Shown here: in pieces, positions 53,508 through 62,730 of the stretch
How the letters are laid out: each line of letters begins with the position of its first letter
How positions within the stretch are numbered: the stretch's first letter is position 1
Origin: an uncultured Nitrospirota bacterium
GTDB taxonomy: Bacteria > Nitrospirota > Nitrospiria > Nitrospirales > UBA8639
Assembly: GCA_937139405.1 (NCBI GenBank)
Contig: CAKZPV010000033.1
Location: 62,001 to 126,000 of the forward strand
Direction of reading: 5' to 3'
Length of the DNA stretch: 64,000 nucleotides
Translations under genes and position numbers: made by a program
Notes under the pieces: model-generated
The model's input: the letters and a program-made list of their open reading frames with translations, nothing else
What the model was told of the DNA's origin: nothing
Database searches by the model: none

Positions 53508-55034
53508 ATGAAAGAAGCTCTTGCCATTTTAGGAACCGGATCGGATGTCGGAAAAAGTCTTATCGCCACAGCGCTTTGCCGTTTGTTGTATCGATCTGGA
53601 ATGAAGGTGGCCCCCTTTAAGGCGCAAAATATGTCACTGAATTCTTTTGTGACGTCTGACGGAGGAGAGATGGGTCGAGCGCAGGTACTACAAGCTCAGG
53701 CCTGTTGCCTGGTTCCGAATGTTGTGATGAATCCTATTCTTTTGAAGCCTGAGGCCGATAGCCAATCCCAGGTCATTGTACAAGGAAAAGTGTGGGAACG
53801 TTGTGAGGCGAAAGAGTATTTCTCTAAAAAGACTCTACTCTGGGATTTGGTGAAGAGTAGTTATGAAAAGCTGACCAAAAGCTATGAGATGATCGTGATT
53901 GAAGGAGCGGGGAGTGCGGCGGAGATGAACCTTCGAGATCGAGATATTGTGAATTGGCCGGTTGTAGAAATGGCTGATGCGGCAGTGATTCTCGTGGCAG
54001 ATATTGATCGAGGTGGTGTATTTGCGCAGATCATTGGCACCATGGACCTCTTAGCTCCCGAAGAACGGCAACGAGTCATTGGTGTGGTGATTAATAAATT
54101 TCGTGGTGATCTCAGTTTATTTGATGATGGTATTAAGATTATTGAAGAACGTACGGGTGTGCCGGTATTAGGCGTGTTGCCGTATTTGCGAAATCTTGAA
54201 TTAGATCAGGAAGACAGCGTAGCGATTGAACAATATCGTCTGACGCATTTTGGTGCAGAGACGGTCAATGTGGCCGTCGTGTTGTTACCACACATGAGCA
54301 ACTTTACGGATTTCAATGAACTTGCTGCTGAGCCTGACGTTGCTCTACGCTATGTGGCTTCAAGCAAAGAACTCCTAGGAGCGGATGTGATCATTTTGCC
54401 AGGGAGTAAAACCACGATTGCGGATTTAGAACATCTCATTAATGCAGGATTTGAGGACGCTCTAGCGTTGCAAGTGCAGGGTGGCAGTGAAATCGTAGGT
54501 GTATGTGGGGGATTTCAAATGTTAGGGGAAGAAATCAGTGATCCACAGCATGTTGAGACGGGTGGGATATCAAAAGGGTTAGGGCTACTTGATGTGAAAA
54601 CAGAATTGCTAGCTCAGAAAACTACGGTGCAAGTTCGTGCACGTGCTCTATCAAACTTTTGTGATCAAGAGGCTCTCGTTGAAGGCTACGAAATACATAT
54701 GGGAGCGACAACTCGTGCGACGACGGTGTCTCCATGTTTCCAGATTGTCCTAGACGATGCCCAATCTTCTTCATCCCACTATGAGAAAAAAGACGATGGA
54801 GCTATGCGAGCTGATGGTCTGGTGTGGGGAACCTATATCCATGGAGTTTTTGATCAACCAGAATTTCGTCGGCAATGGCTGAATCGTATACGTGTTCGAA
54901 AAAATCTTCAACCACTTGCCATGGAAACGTCCCAAGCGGTTTCGGCGAGATTGCGTCACGCTCTCGACCGTTGGGCTGATCATGTGGAACAGTATTGTGA
55001 TGTCAAAAAGATTAAACAATTGTTAGGGGTTTGA
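53508..55034 (+). CDS. cobQ: Adenosylcobyric acid synthase CobQ
   Basis: Amidates four side chains of adenosylcobyrinic acid a,c-diamide to make cobyric acid in B12 synthesis. The 508-residue protein has the DTBS-like P-loop GTGSDVGKSLIATALCRLL and NMSLNSFVTSDGGEMGRAQ, and a C-terminal class I glutamine amidotransferase domain with nucleophile Cys333 in GVCGGFQMLGEEI and the histidine in VWGTYIHGVFDQP. Other corrin genes are not in the window. No riboswitch is visible upstream, unlike the uptake genes that follow. Confidence 0.96.
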   Translation: MKEALAILGTGSDVGKSLIATALCRLLYRSGMKVAPFKAQNMSLNSFVTSDGGEMGRAQVLQAQACCLVPNVVMNPILLKPEADSQSQVIVQGKVWERCEAKEYFSKKTLLWDLVKSSYEKLTKSYEMIVIEGAGSAAEMNLRDRDIVNWPVVEMADAAVILVADIDRGGVFAQIIGTMDLLAPEERQRVIGVVINKFRGDLSLFDDGIKIIEERTGVPVLGVLPYLRNLELDQEDSVAIEQYRLTHFGAETVNVAVVLLPHMSNFTDFNELAAEPDVALRYVASSKELLGADVIILPGSKTTIADLEHLINAGFEDALALQVQGGSEIVGVCGGFQMLGEEISDPQHVETGGISKGLGLLDVKTELLAQKTTVQVRARALSNFCDQEALVEGYEIHMGATTRATTVSPCFQIVLDDAQSSSSHYEKKDDGAMRADGLVWGTYIHGVFDQPEFRRQWLNRIRVRKNLQPLAMETSQAVSARLRHALDRWADHVEQYCDVKKIKQLLGV

Positions 55035-55114
55035 TTGTGTCCCCCTACGACCCTCTACCTTCCTGGTCTGTATCATATTCGTCGTACGACTAACATCGTA
55101 GTATTTTCTCGGAC

Positions 55115-56260
55115 TTATTTCACAATACGTTGGGTAATCCAACGATTAATCCCTCTCCAACTGTCTAAGCGATTCCTATGAAGATTGAATGAGTGTCCCA
55201 TTTTCTCAAGAATATCTACCTGGACATCTGGAGAACCTTTATAGAGTTGAGCGTCTACTTCTGGCATCAAAGGTGGAGAAATTTTGTCAAATCTTCCAAG
55301 CTGAACCAAGACTGGAACCTTGATCTGGTGTATTTGTGTCAGATCCTGAATAGTTTGCAAATCGCCTAATGCTAAGGCGTTCAGCAGCGGGATTCCTTCA
55401 ACAAGGACACCTCTGGAAAATTGGTCAGCTAAGAAGCGATTGTCTCGCTTAATGACTGATTGTTTGGCAGAAGGGGTAAAGTAAAACAATTCTTCTCGGA
55501 CTGGTGATGGAAATCGTATGTAGGGAGTAGCTAACGAGGCCGTGATTAATTCTGGACTCAACGGAACCACATGCGGAGAAAATGACCATCCTGTGGCCAC
55601 AAGAAGATCCGTAATCCCTGGATTCGTGCCAGTTGTGAGCACGGCTAACAACGTGCCGACAGAATGCCCTACGAGGACGATGCGGTTAAAGGTGTTTCCT
55701 AGAGGATTGGGCAATGATCGAGTAGTAGAGAGAACTTGAGCGAGGCTGAACATGCTTTGCTTGATGTTGAGAAAGTCTCCATCAGGAAAGCTTGAAGCAC
55801 CTGTTCCTAAAAGATCTAAAGCCAAAACAGGATACCCTTTCTTTGCCATAAACCTGGCATAGGAATGGTTGGGCAATTTCTTCTTGGGCGGGTCCCAGTA
55901 GGCATGATTATAGGTGAATCCGTGGACCAACACTTGGAGGGTCTGGTTCCTGAGAGAGCGTTTCTTGATGCATTTCACAACGCGAGAATAGGGTTTTTTC
56001 TCGTGGCATACCTTCAAATTTTGACGATCAAAATAGAGAAATCCTGCTATGTGTTGATTCGTTTCATCTGAAAGTTGAATGGGGAACGACAATCTTTTTA
56101 GTTGAACTGTATTGGTTGATCTAAGTTGGCCAGAAGAAGGCTGTGCCTGAGAGTTAGCAGATTCTTCAGCAAAGGTCAGCGGTACAACATCATAAATTGG
56201 AGAAAATAGAAAGATAAGAAGAGACCAACATACACTAGATAGGATTGTTCTCGTGACCAT
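55115..56260 (-). CDS. Secreted alpha/beta hydrolase
   Basis: A 381-residue exported hydrolase with an N-terminal signal (SSVCWSLLIFLFSPIYDVVPL). The fold is marked by LQVLVHGFTYNHAYWDPP (oxyanion loop), the nucleophile in LVGHSVGTLLAV, an Asp in GRFDKISPPLMPE and the His in EKMGHSFNLHRN. The substrate cannot be inferred. It sits on the opposite strand inside the B12 region, between cobQ and the btuF riboswitch, and may be unrelated to it. Confidence 0.85.
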   Translation of the reverse strand: MVTRTILSSVCWSLLIFLFSPIYDVVPLTFAEESANSQAQPSSGQLRSTNTVQLKRLSFPIQLSDETNQHIAGFLYFDRQNLKVCHEKKPYSRVVKCIKKRSLRNQTLQVLVHGFTYNHAYWDPPKKKLPNHSYARFMAKKGYPVLALDLLGTGASSFPDGDFLNIKQSMFSLAQVLSTTRSLPNPLGNTFNRIVLVGHSVGTLLAVLTTGTNPGITDLLVATGWSFSPHVVPLSPELITASLATPYIRFPSPVREELFYFTPSAKQSVIKRDNRFLADQFSRGVLVEGIPLLNALALGDLQTIQDLTQIHQIKVPVLVQLGRFDKISPPLMPEVDAQLYKGSPDVQVDILEKMGHSFNLHRNRLDSWRGINRWITQRIVK

Positions 56261-56534
56261 AGATCTTCCTTCCTTGGAGAGATGTTATGAATAAAAGAAA
56301 GCTCAACTTTTGATAGTTATATTATTGGGGAAAAAGAAGTTGGGCTTAGATACAATATGTAAAAAAGACTAATCTGGGAATAGGGGCCAAGAAGGATATT
56401 TCAGGGGAGTGACTGCACACAAGAATGCGATTCAGAATTATTATGGATTGCGTGTAGGAAGGTCAACGACAAGGTACGTTGGCTTAATCGGTTGTTGCTT
56501 GACAACGGTTGGCAGTCCTTCCTATTGTCACCTC

Positions 56535-56812
56535 CAACATATGACAGAGCGAATGAAGGGAAGTGGGTGTAAATCCCGCGCGGTCCCGCCGCTGTAACTG
56601 GGGACGACCCCCGCAATACAACTGTTCGAGGAAGTTAGGAATGAAGAGTAGCAAAGGTAAATTTTTTGCTGCTCACGACTTGCTTCTTACTAAATGTCGG
56701 ATGGAAAGGTGCGGGCAGTAGATCAGTATAGAAGTCGCTGAACTCCAGGAGCCAGAATACCTCATTTGTTTTAAGGCCAATGTTCCCTCGTGGTCTGGGG
56801 AAGTGGTGAGGA
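56535..56812 (+). promoter_or_regulatory. Cobalamin riboswitch upstream of btuF
   Basis: The core GGGAAGTGGGTGTAAATCCC (from 56559) is followed by GCGCGGTCCCGCCGCTGTAAC, and the B12 box CTCCAGGAGCCAGAATAC lies at 56743-56760. The loop between them is longer than in the other two riboswitches of this locus, with an AAAGG-T-rich insertion. It should repress btuF-btuC-btuD when adenosyl- or methylcobalamin is bound. The sequence from the box to ATG 56812 probably holds the expression platform. Confidence 0.85.
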
Positions 56813-57954
56813 TGAAGAAGCGGGTGCAATCCTCAAGGTTGATGAAGCCTTGGGGATTTTTTATTTTGAATAACTTTTTAGATTACTTCGCTAAGACTTC
56901 TTGGTCGATACGATGCGCTTTTGCTCTACGTGAGTGGAAGCAGCGAGATTATTTTTGTCTAACCGTTCGCTTCATCTTCTCTGGTATAGTAACCTGTTTT
57001 TTTGCTGTCTCTTATCACACTTCTCAGGTTTATGCTGAAGAGCAGAATTCAATGAAACGTCGCCAACAAGGCATTTTGACCGGTATGCCGTTCATGGCTA
57101 ATATTGCGCCACGGACGTTCGTTGATGATTTAGATCGAAAGCTCTATCTCGCCAAACCGCCAAAGCGAATTGTGTCTCTCGCACCTAGTATCACAGAAAT
57201 CCTCTTTGCCATTGGAGCAGAAAATGAACTTGTTGGTGTGACGGATTTTTGTAATTACCCACCGGCAGCATTAGAAAAACCGAAGGTCGGTTACTCCCGC
57301 CCCAACTTGGAAGTATTAGTGGCGCTTGAACCGCAGTTGGTCTTGGCTCCGCCCTCATTTCTCCGTGCGGATTTGCTGGCGAAACTCGAACAACTCAAAA
57401 TTCCTACCTTTATTCTCGAATCAAAAACCGTGGAAGGCATTTTTGGGCATATTCAGGTATTGGGAAGAATGGTGGGCCGATCGTCAGAGGCGAATACCTA
57501 TACCGCAACCATGCGTAAGCAGATTGCTGATTTGACGAAACGAGTCGATGGTCGTCCTCGCCCAACGTTGCTATATGTCCTCAATTCAGAGCCCTTGATT
57601 ACGGTTGGACCAGGAAGTTTCATCCATCATTTAATTGAACTGGCTGGTGGGCGGAATGCTGCTGAGCGGGCGAATGCTCCCTACCCACGGCTGACGATGG
57701 AAGAGGTATTAACACAAAACCCTGACATCCTGCTCTTTCCGATAGGTGAGTACGAAGGGATCCCTCAAGTAGAACAAGATAGATGGAAGCGCTGGGATTC
57801 TTTGCGAGCAGTGCAAACAGAAAAATTATTTCAAGTCCAAAGTGATCTCCTGAATCGTCCTGGGCCTCGTGTCATTAAAGGGTTGCGACATTTAGTGGCC
57901 TTGCTGCATCCGGATGTCTCTCTGGACGAGACTATGGATGAAGCCCATCCATAA
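56812..57954 (+). CDS. btuF: Cobalamin-type ABC transporter substrate-binding protein BtuF
   Basis: A periplasmic binding protein (helical-backbone type) that hands corrinoids to BtuC. Domain motifs are KRIVSLAPSITEILFAIGAE, GVTDFCNYPPAALEKPKVG and LEVLVALEPQLVLAPP, with PRLTMEEVLTQNPDILLFP in the second lobe. About 75 residues precede the domain. They include a hydrophobic stretch FIFSGIVTCFFAVSYHT and an AEEQ site that looks like a signal peptide, so the real start may be nearer to it. ATG 56812 follows GGGGAAG by 8 bases; GTG 56803 and ATG 56839 are alternatives. A cobalamin riboswitch is directly upstream. Confidence 0.9.
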   Translation: MKKRVQSSRLMKPWGFFILNNFLDYFAKTSWSIRCAFALREWKQRDYFCLTVRFIFSGIVTCFFAVSYHTSQVYAEEQNSMKRRQQGILTGMPFMANIAPRTFVDDLDRKLYLAKPPKRIVSLAPSITEILFAIGAENELVGVTDFCNYPPAALEKPKVGYSRPNLEVLVALEPQLVLAPPSFLRADLLAKLEQLKIPTFILESKTVEGIFGHIQVLGRMVGRSSEANTYTATMRKQIADLTKRVDGRPRPTLLYVLNSEPLITVGPGSFIHHLIELAGGRNAAERANAPYPRLTMEEVLTQNPDILLFPIGEYEGIPQVEQDRWKRWDSLRAVQTEKLFQVQSDLLNRPGPRVIKGLRHLVALLHPDVSLDETMDEAHP

Positions 57955-58013
57955 AACCGTTCAATGCTTTATCTCGACATTATTTTCAATGATGTTCTTA
58001 GGGGCAATGGTTT

Positions 58014-59168
58014 GTGAAGCCAACTCTTGATGCGCCATCGCTAGCAACTTCTCCAGCAAGGTTTTCAGCCAAGCCCTCGGTTCGCACTGAGGCGGCGGTC
58101 AACATGACTGTGACTTCTAGCCGAACGCTCACGCGGAGTCGTTGGTGGTTATGGGTAAGCTCAGCATGTGTGGTGACGGTCGTGGTTTTAGTAGGTTGTT
58201 TAGGGATTGGCACACAATCAATTTCCTATTCGAGAATCCTTGCCATTGTTCTGGACTCAGTCGGGGGGATATCTCTGGAGCAGAGCCTCAGTGATCCCAC
58301 CTCGATTATCTTGTTGCAAGTCCGCATGCCTCGCGTGTTGCTGGCGTTTTTAGTTGGTGGTAGTTTGGCGATGGTTGGCGTGGCACTGCAAGCCTTATTG
58401 CGGAATCCCCTGGCTGACCCATTTGTGATTGGAATTTCTAGCGGAGCTGCGCTTGGGGCGGCGATTGCGCTGCTCTTTGGTGTAGGAATCTCGGTGGGAA
58501 GTATTTCGGCATTGCCGGTGTGTGCCTTTACGGGCGCGCTGCTCTCACTCATGATTATGTACCGTATTTCATCAGCCCAATTAGGGTTTTCCGTCTATAC
58601 GCTCTTGTTAGCCGGGGTGGTGCTCAATGCCATTTTTTCAGCCTTCATCATGTTCCTCACTAGTATTGCTGACCCAAATCGAGTGTTTGGTATGTATGCG
58701 TGGCTGATGGGCACGTTGACGGGACCAGATTGGTCAACATTAGGAATGTTAATGCTATATCTCGGAGTAGGGCTGTTCATATTGGGTATGCATGCGCAAT
58801 CGCTGAACCTGCTGACGCTTGGAGAGGAAACGGCTCGGTCGTTAGGTGTCGAGGTGGAACGGGTAAAGAAGGCTGTCTTTCTCGCTGCAGCATTGCTAAC
58901 GGGAGCAGTGGTCAGTTTTAGTGGCATCATTGGATTTGTCGGATTGATTATTCCTCATGCCGTGCGATTAGTGGTTTCGGCCGATCATCGCTTACTCCTG
59001 CCAATGGCTGGTTTAATGGGTGGGATGTTTCTCATGATGGCCGATACCGTGGCTCGTACGGCATTGAGTCCCAGCGAATTTCCAGTTGGTGTCATTACGG
59101 CATTAGTTGGGGGGCCGATCTTTTTATGGTTATTGACGACTCGACAAACTCAGTTAGGCATGAAGTAA
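58014..59168 (+). CDS. btuC: Corrinoid ABC transporter permease BtuC
   Basis: A 384-residue inner-membrane permease of the FecCD/BtuC family with about ten membrane helices (for example ACVVTVVVLVGCLGIG, LLAFLVGGSLAMVGVALQALL). Family motifs include RMPRVLLAFLVGGSLAM, LRNPLADPFVIGISSGAALGA, and GIIGFVGLIIPHAVRLVVSAD near the end. About 45 residues before the first helix are polar. GTG 58014 has AGGGG about 9 bases upstream; Met31 is an alternative start. It follows btuF and precedes btuD, the standard order. Confidence 0.93.
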   Translation: MKPTLDAPSLATSPARFSAKPSVRTEAAVNMTVTSSRTLTRSRWWLWVSSACVVTVVVLVGCLGIGTQSISYSRILAIVLDSVGGISLEQSLSDPTSIILLQVRMPRVLLAFLVGGSLAMVGVALQALLRNPLADPFVIGISSGAALGAAIALLFGVGISVGSISALPVCAFTGALLSLMIMYRISSAQLGFSVYTLLLAGVVLNAIFSAFIMFLTSIADPNRVFGMYAWLMGTLTGPDWSTLGMLMLYLGVGLFILGMHAQSLNLLTLGEETARSLGVEVERVKKAVFLAAALLTGAVVSFSGIIGFVGLIIPHAVRLVVSADHRLLLPMAGLMGGMFLMMADTVARTALSPSEFPVGVITALVGGPIFLWLLTTRQTQLGMK

Positions 59169-59176
59169 CCCATACC

Positions 59177-60001
59177 ATGAACGACCAAACTAGCTCAGGT
59201 GTGGCGTATTCGCTGGAAAATGTGACGTTTTCCTATGCAAGAAGACCATACACTGAATCAGAGGCGGTCTTGAATGATCTGTCTTGTCTCATTCTTTCTG
59301 GTCGAGTGTTAGGCATTCTTGGTCCCAATGGGTCAGGAAAAAGTACCTTCTTGAAATTATTAGCCCGTGTTTTTCAGCCACAACGAGGAAAGATTGAACT
59401 CTTAGGGGATTCGTTAGCGGGCCTGTCTCAGTTAGATGTAGCAAAGCGCGTCGCGCTCGTACCCCAAGAAACACTTCAAGTGTTTCCATTTACTATTGCC
59501 GAGATGGTGCTAATGGGTCGGTCTCCTCATCATCAAGGGTGGGGCGGATGGCATTGGGAAGATTCTCAGGATTGGGTTGTTGCACAGAATGCCATGGAAG
59601 AGCTGGATGTGGCTCATCTTGGTCATCGACTCGTCACTGAAGTGTCAGGTGGAGAAAGGCAGCGTGCGGTCATTGCTCGGGCGTTGGTGCAAGAGCCGAA
59701 GATCCTATTGCTGGATGAACCGACGGCATTTTTAGATCTTCATCATCAGTTGGATATTGCACGTATCATTAAACGATTGAATCGTGAGCGAGGGTTGACA
59801 GTCGTGTTAGTCTCTCATGATCTGAATTTGGCTAGCCAATATTGCGATCATGTATTATTGTTGAACGATGGCCGTCTGGCTGCGATGGGGTCGCCTCAAA
59901 AAGTGTTGAATCCAGAAATCATTGAAGCGGTGTATGGATGTTCCGTACTCGTTGATCAGCATCCACAGTCTGGGCTCCCGCGCGTGTCTTTGCCAGTGTG
60001 A
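59177..60001 (+). CDS. btuD: Corrinoid ABC transporter ATPase BtuD
   Basis: A 274-residue ABC ATPase. It has Walker A GPNGSGKST, the Q-loop LVPQETLQ, the signature VSGGERQRAVIARALVQEP, Walker B ILLLDEPTAFLDL and the H-loop VLVSHDLNLA. The FhuC/BtuD-type sequence fits its place after btuC. ATG 59177 starts 8 bases after the btuC stop; a longer frame from 59126 overlaps btuC and is rejected. Confidence 0.93.
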   Translation: MNDQTSSGVAYSLENVTFSYARRPYTESEAVLNDLSCLILSGRVLGILGPNGSGKSTFLKLLARVFQPQRGKIELLGDSLAGLSQLDVAKRVALVPQETLQVFPFTIAEMVLMGRSPHHQGWGGWHWEDSQDWVVAQNAMEELDVAHLGHRLVTEVSGGERQRAVIARALVQEPKILLLDEPTAFLDLHHQLDIARIIKRLNRERGLTVVLVSHDLNLASQYCDHVLLLNDGRLAAMGSPQKVLNPEIIEAVYGCSVLVDQHPQSGLPRVSLPV

Positions 60002-60039
60002 AATGTTTGAGTATTTGTTTTTTTTAATATCATAAAGAA

Positions 60040-60250
60040 GGAGGGTTGTTTAGAGGAATATCGACAGTTGTAGCGGGGAAGCTGGTGTAAATCCAGCACG
60101 GTGCCGCCACTGTAAGCGGGGAGCGACTCTACATCAGCCATTGTGGGCCATGAGCTCATGAGAAGGCGTAGAGAAACAAGAATCCGCAAGTCAGGAAACC
60201 CAACAACCGTTTCTTCCATAAAACCCCTTCGAGCTAAAGGGAGCTGGATC
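60040..60250 (+). promoter_or_regulatory. Cobalamin riboswitch upstream of first TonB receptor
   Basis: The core GGGGAAGCTGGTGTAAATCC (from 60075), then GCACGGTGCCGCCACTGTAA and the B12 box AAGTCAGGAAACCCAAC (about 60188-60204). P1 pairs GGTTGTT (60044-60050) with AACAACC (60202-60208). After it, CCCTT (60225-60229) and AAGGG (60237-60241) form a hairpin that covers the ribosome-binding site AAAGGGAG of the receptor gene, a translational switch. A near-identical copy is at 62512-62730. Confidence 0.95.
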
Positions 60251-62395
60251 ATGTCTGCGAAAGTTTTCTCCGCTGTTTTTGCCACGATTTGTACCTTTCT
60301 CACGTGTATCGTTCAGATTGCTCCCGTAAGGGCCGAGGAAGTTGCTGATCATGAAGAGAACCCGTCTTCCGTTCAAGAATTCCCCGTAACATTTGTTTAT
60401 GGTACTCGGTTGCCCGACAGTCAAGAAAATGTCTTGGCTGTACCGGGAAAGAGGACCATTCTTTCAGCTGAAGACATTCAGAAGTCAGGTGCGACAACCG
60501 TCCAGGAGGCTGTTTCCCAAGCGACTGGAGTGGTCATGTATAACCAGGTAGGCAATGCATTTGAACAGACTATTGATTTACGGGGGTTTAACGGCAATCC
60601 TGTATCGTCAACCAGTGTATTTGTAGACGGTGTACGGGTGAATGATCCAGAATTTGGTTTTATTAATTTTGATCTCATTCCATTGGAAACGATTGAACGA
60701 ATAGAAATCATCCCGAGCTCTTCAGCTATTTTTGGAAGAAATGCTATGGGAGGTGTGATCAACATTTTGACCAAACGAGGGTCTGAAGAACGGCAAATGA
60801 CAGGTGAAATCGCTTCCGGGAGTTTTTCGCGCCAGCGTTATACCTTCAATACCGGTGGCCCTATGGGCAAAAAAGTGGACTACTACGGGTCTTTTAGTCG
60901 AGAGCGTGAAGAAGGATACCGGGATGAGTCCGCTGCCAAGTTGTCTCGGGGGTTCGGGAAGCTTGGATATAGCCCCGTAGAGGGGACCGATCTAACAGCT
61001 TCATTTACCTATGTCAAAGATAATCTAGAGCAAGCCGGCTCCCTTCCTCGAGATATTGCAGGTAATAATCCTAAAGCGAACTTTACTCCAGGCGATTTCG
61101 TTGATCGGGAGAATAATTTTGTCAGGCTGACAGCCAGCCAGGTGATTCCAGGAGGGTTTACGTTTACGGGCAATGGGTTTTTTCGGCGCGTGCAACAGGA
61201 GTCATTTTTGGTCAGTCAGCCTTTTACTGTGGGAGGGAATAACTCGACGAGCCAGAACCTTGTTGACACGAAATCATGGGGCGGGACGTTCCAATTATCC
61301 CATGAGTTGGAAGTTGGAGATATCCGAAATGTGTTGGCAGTCGGAGGAGAGGTTGCGTGGAATGATTTTGGAAATCGATTGTTGTCCCAATCTGATTTTG
61401 GTCCATTTAATATTCGAAGAAAATCCGAAGAAGAAGCCACCGCAATTTTTGTTCAAGATACCGTTCATCTATTTTCCAATGTTGTATTGGTCGGAGGGTT
61501 TCGATATGACAGAAGCGAATTAGATTTTCGTGATCTATTGACTCCAACCAATGATGGGAGAAAGGTCTATACCCGTATTACGCCTCGCGGAGGTATAACC
61601 TATTTTCTGATGCCGCAGACGAGTGTGTACTTTAGCTACTCTCAGGGATTTCGAATTCCAACGAATGATGAGCTTTTTGCTCAGGGAACATTTGGTTCCA
61701 ATCCAAATTTAAAAGCCGTTCGTTCGCATAATTTTGAATTGGGATTCAAGTCGAACATAAGTACCTGGGGCGAACTCGAAATTGCAGTGTACCAATTGAA
61801 CATACGAAATGAAATTTTCTTTACCTGTATTTCATGTGATTTCAGTCCTATGGATGGGCAAAATCGAAATGTCAACAAATCCAGGCGTCGAGGTGTCGAG
61901 TTGACGCTCAAAGTACAACCGAATAAATATGGCGATGTTGTGGTGAACTATACATATACTGAGGCCCAATTTCGCAGTCGGTTTAATATTTCATCAACGC
62001 GCGTGGTAGATGTCGGGGATAGCTTTCCTCTCGTTCCTAAAAACCGTCTAAGTGTGACAGGCACAGCCTATCCTGTTACAGGGTTAAGCCTGTCGCTTAG
62101 TGGACTGTATGCCAGTACGCAATTCTTGCAGGGAGATGAAAGTAATAACCAGGATCGATTGGCTGGGTATTTTGTGTTAAATGGTCGAATGGCTTATGAA
62201 CATGCGGTGCCTGGTGGAATCCTGAAGGGGTTTTTGTCTGTCAATAATTTACTCAATAACAATTATTTCACCTCGGGAATTTATGCGGCTAATCGAATAA
62301 CTGGCGGAGGAGCGACTCAGCAGTTCGTCGTGCCCGCTCCAGGTATTGGATTTTTTGCAGGTGTGAATTATCGTTTCGAGAGTTTTCCCTTCTGA
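60251..62395 (+). CDS. TonB-dependent outer-membrane receptor (probable corrinoid receptor)
   Basis: A 714-residue TonB-dependent receptor. A signal peptide is at about residues 1-28 (AVFATICTFLTCIVQIAPVRA). The plug domain begins near residue 45 (FPVTFVYGTRLPDSQENV, a possible TonB box) with DLRGFNGNPVSSTSVFVDGV and SSAIFGRNAMGGVINILTKRG; the remainder is a beta barrel ending in Phe (FESFPF). The cobalamin riboswitch points to corrinoid import. It resembles FepA/FhuA-like barrels more than canonical BtuB, so a different corrinoid is possible. An in-frame start at 60143 lies inside the riboswitch and is rejected. Confidence 0.92.
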   Translation: MSAKVFSAVFATICTFLTCIVQIAPVRAEEVADHEENPSSVQEFPVTFVYGTRLPDSQENVLAVPGKRTILSAEDIQKSGATTVQEAVSQATGVVMYNQVGNAFEQTIDLRGFNGNPVSSTSVFVDGVRVNDPEFGFINFDLIPLETIERIEIIPSSSAIFGRNAMGGVINILTKRGSEERQMTGEIASGSFSRQRYTFNTGGPMGKKVDYYGSFSREREEGYRDESAAKLSRGFGKLGYSPVEGTDLTASFTYVKDNLEQAGSLPRDIAGNNPKANFTPGDFVDRENNFVRLTASQVIPGGFTFTGNGFFRRVQQESFLVSQPFTVGGNNSTSQNLVDTKSWGGTFQLSHELEVGDIRNVLAVGGEVAWNDFGNRLLSQSDFGPFNIRRKSEEEATAIFVQDTVHLFSNVVLVGGFRYDRSELDFRDLLTPTNDGRKVYTRITPRGGITYFLMPQTSVYFSYSQGFRIPTNDELFAQGTFGSNPNLKAVRSHNFELGFKSNISTWGELEIAVYQLNIRNEIFFTCISCDFSPMDGQNRNVNKSRRRGVELTLKVQPNKYGDVVVNYTYTEAQFRSRFNISSTRVVDVGDSFPLVPKNRLSVTGTAYPVTGLSLSLSGLYASTQFLQGDESNNQDRLAGYFVLNGRMAYEHAVPGGILKGFLSVNNLLNNNYFTSGIYAANRITGGGATQQFVVPAPGIGFFAGVNYRFESFPF

Positions 62396-62511
62396 ACGCA
62401 ACTACTATTAGAAAGGTTGAGCTAGAGTGAAGCTCGCTTTCATCAAAATTCAAGATGTGGTCTTATCCGTAGAATGATTAACGGGTGTTCATTGTTTATT
62501 CATCATTTTAC

Positions 62512-62730
62512 AAAGGAGGAGGGTTGTTTAGAAGAATGTAGGCAATTTGTGATGGGGAAGCTGGTGTAAATCCAGCACGGTGCCGCCACTGTAAGCGGGG
62601 AGTGATTCTGCAATTGGCCATTGTGGGCTGTAAGCCCATGAGAAGGCGCAGAGAAGCGAGAATCCGCAAGTCAGGAAACCCAACCATTGTTTCTTCCATA
62701 AAACCCCTTCGAGCTAAAGGGAGGTGGGTG
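62512..62730 (+). promoter_or_regulatory. Cobalamin riboswitch upstream of second TonB receptor
   Basis: Nearly the same sequence as 60040-60250: GGGGAAGCTGGTGTAAATCC from 62554, GCACGGTGCCGCCACTGTAA, and AAGTCAGGAAACCCAAC near 62668-62684. P1 pairs GGTTG (62522-62526) with CAACC (62681-62685). The same CCCTT/AAGGG hairpin over the ribosome-binding site precedes ATG 62731. Differences cluster in the middle loop. Confidence 0.95.

Noticed and set aside
55081-55090. 10-bp palindrome GTCGTACGAC between cobQ and the hydrolase gene
   Set aside because: Too short and alone to call an operator or terminator; no T-run follows.
59956-60303. Minus-strand open frame across the first TonB riboswitch, with a similar one at 62508-62738
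   Set aside because: The two frames resemble each other only because the riboswitch DNA is duplicated. They are antisense to the aptamer and have no protein family.
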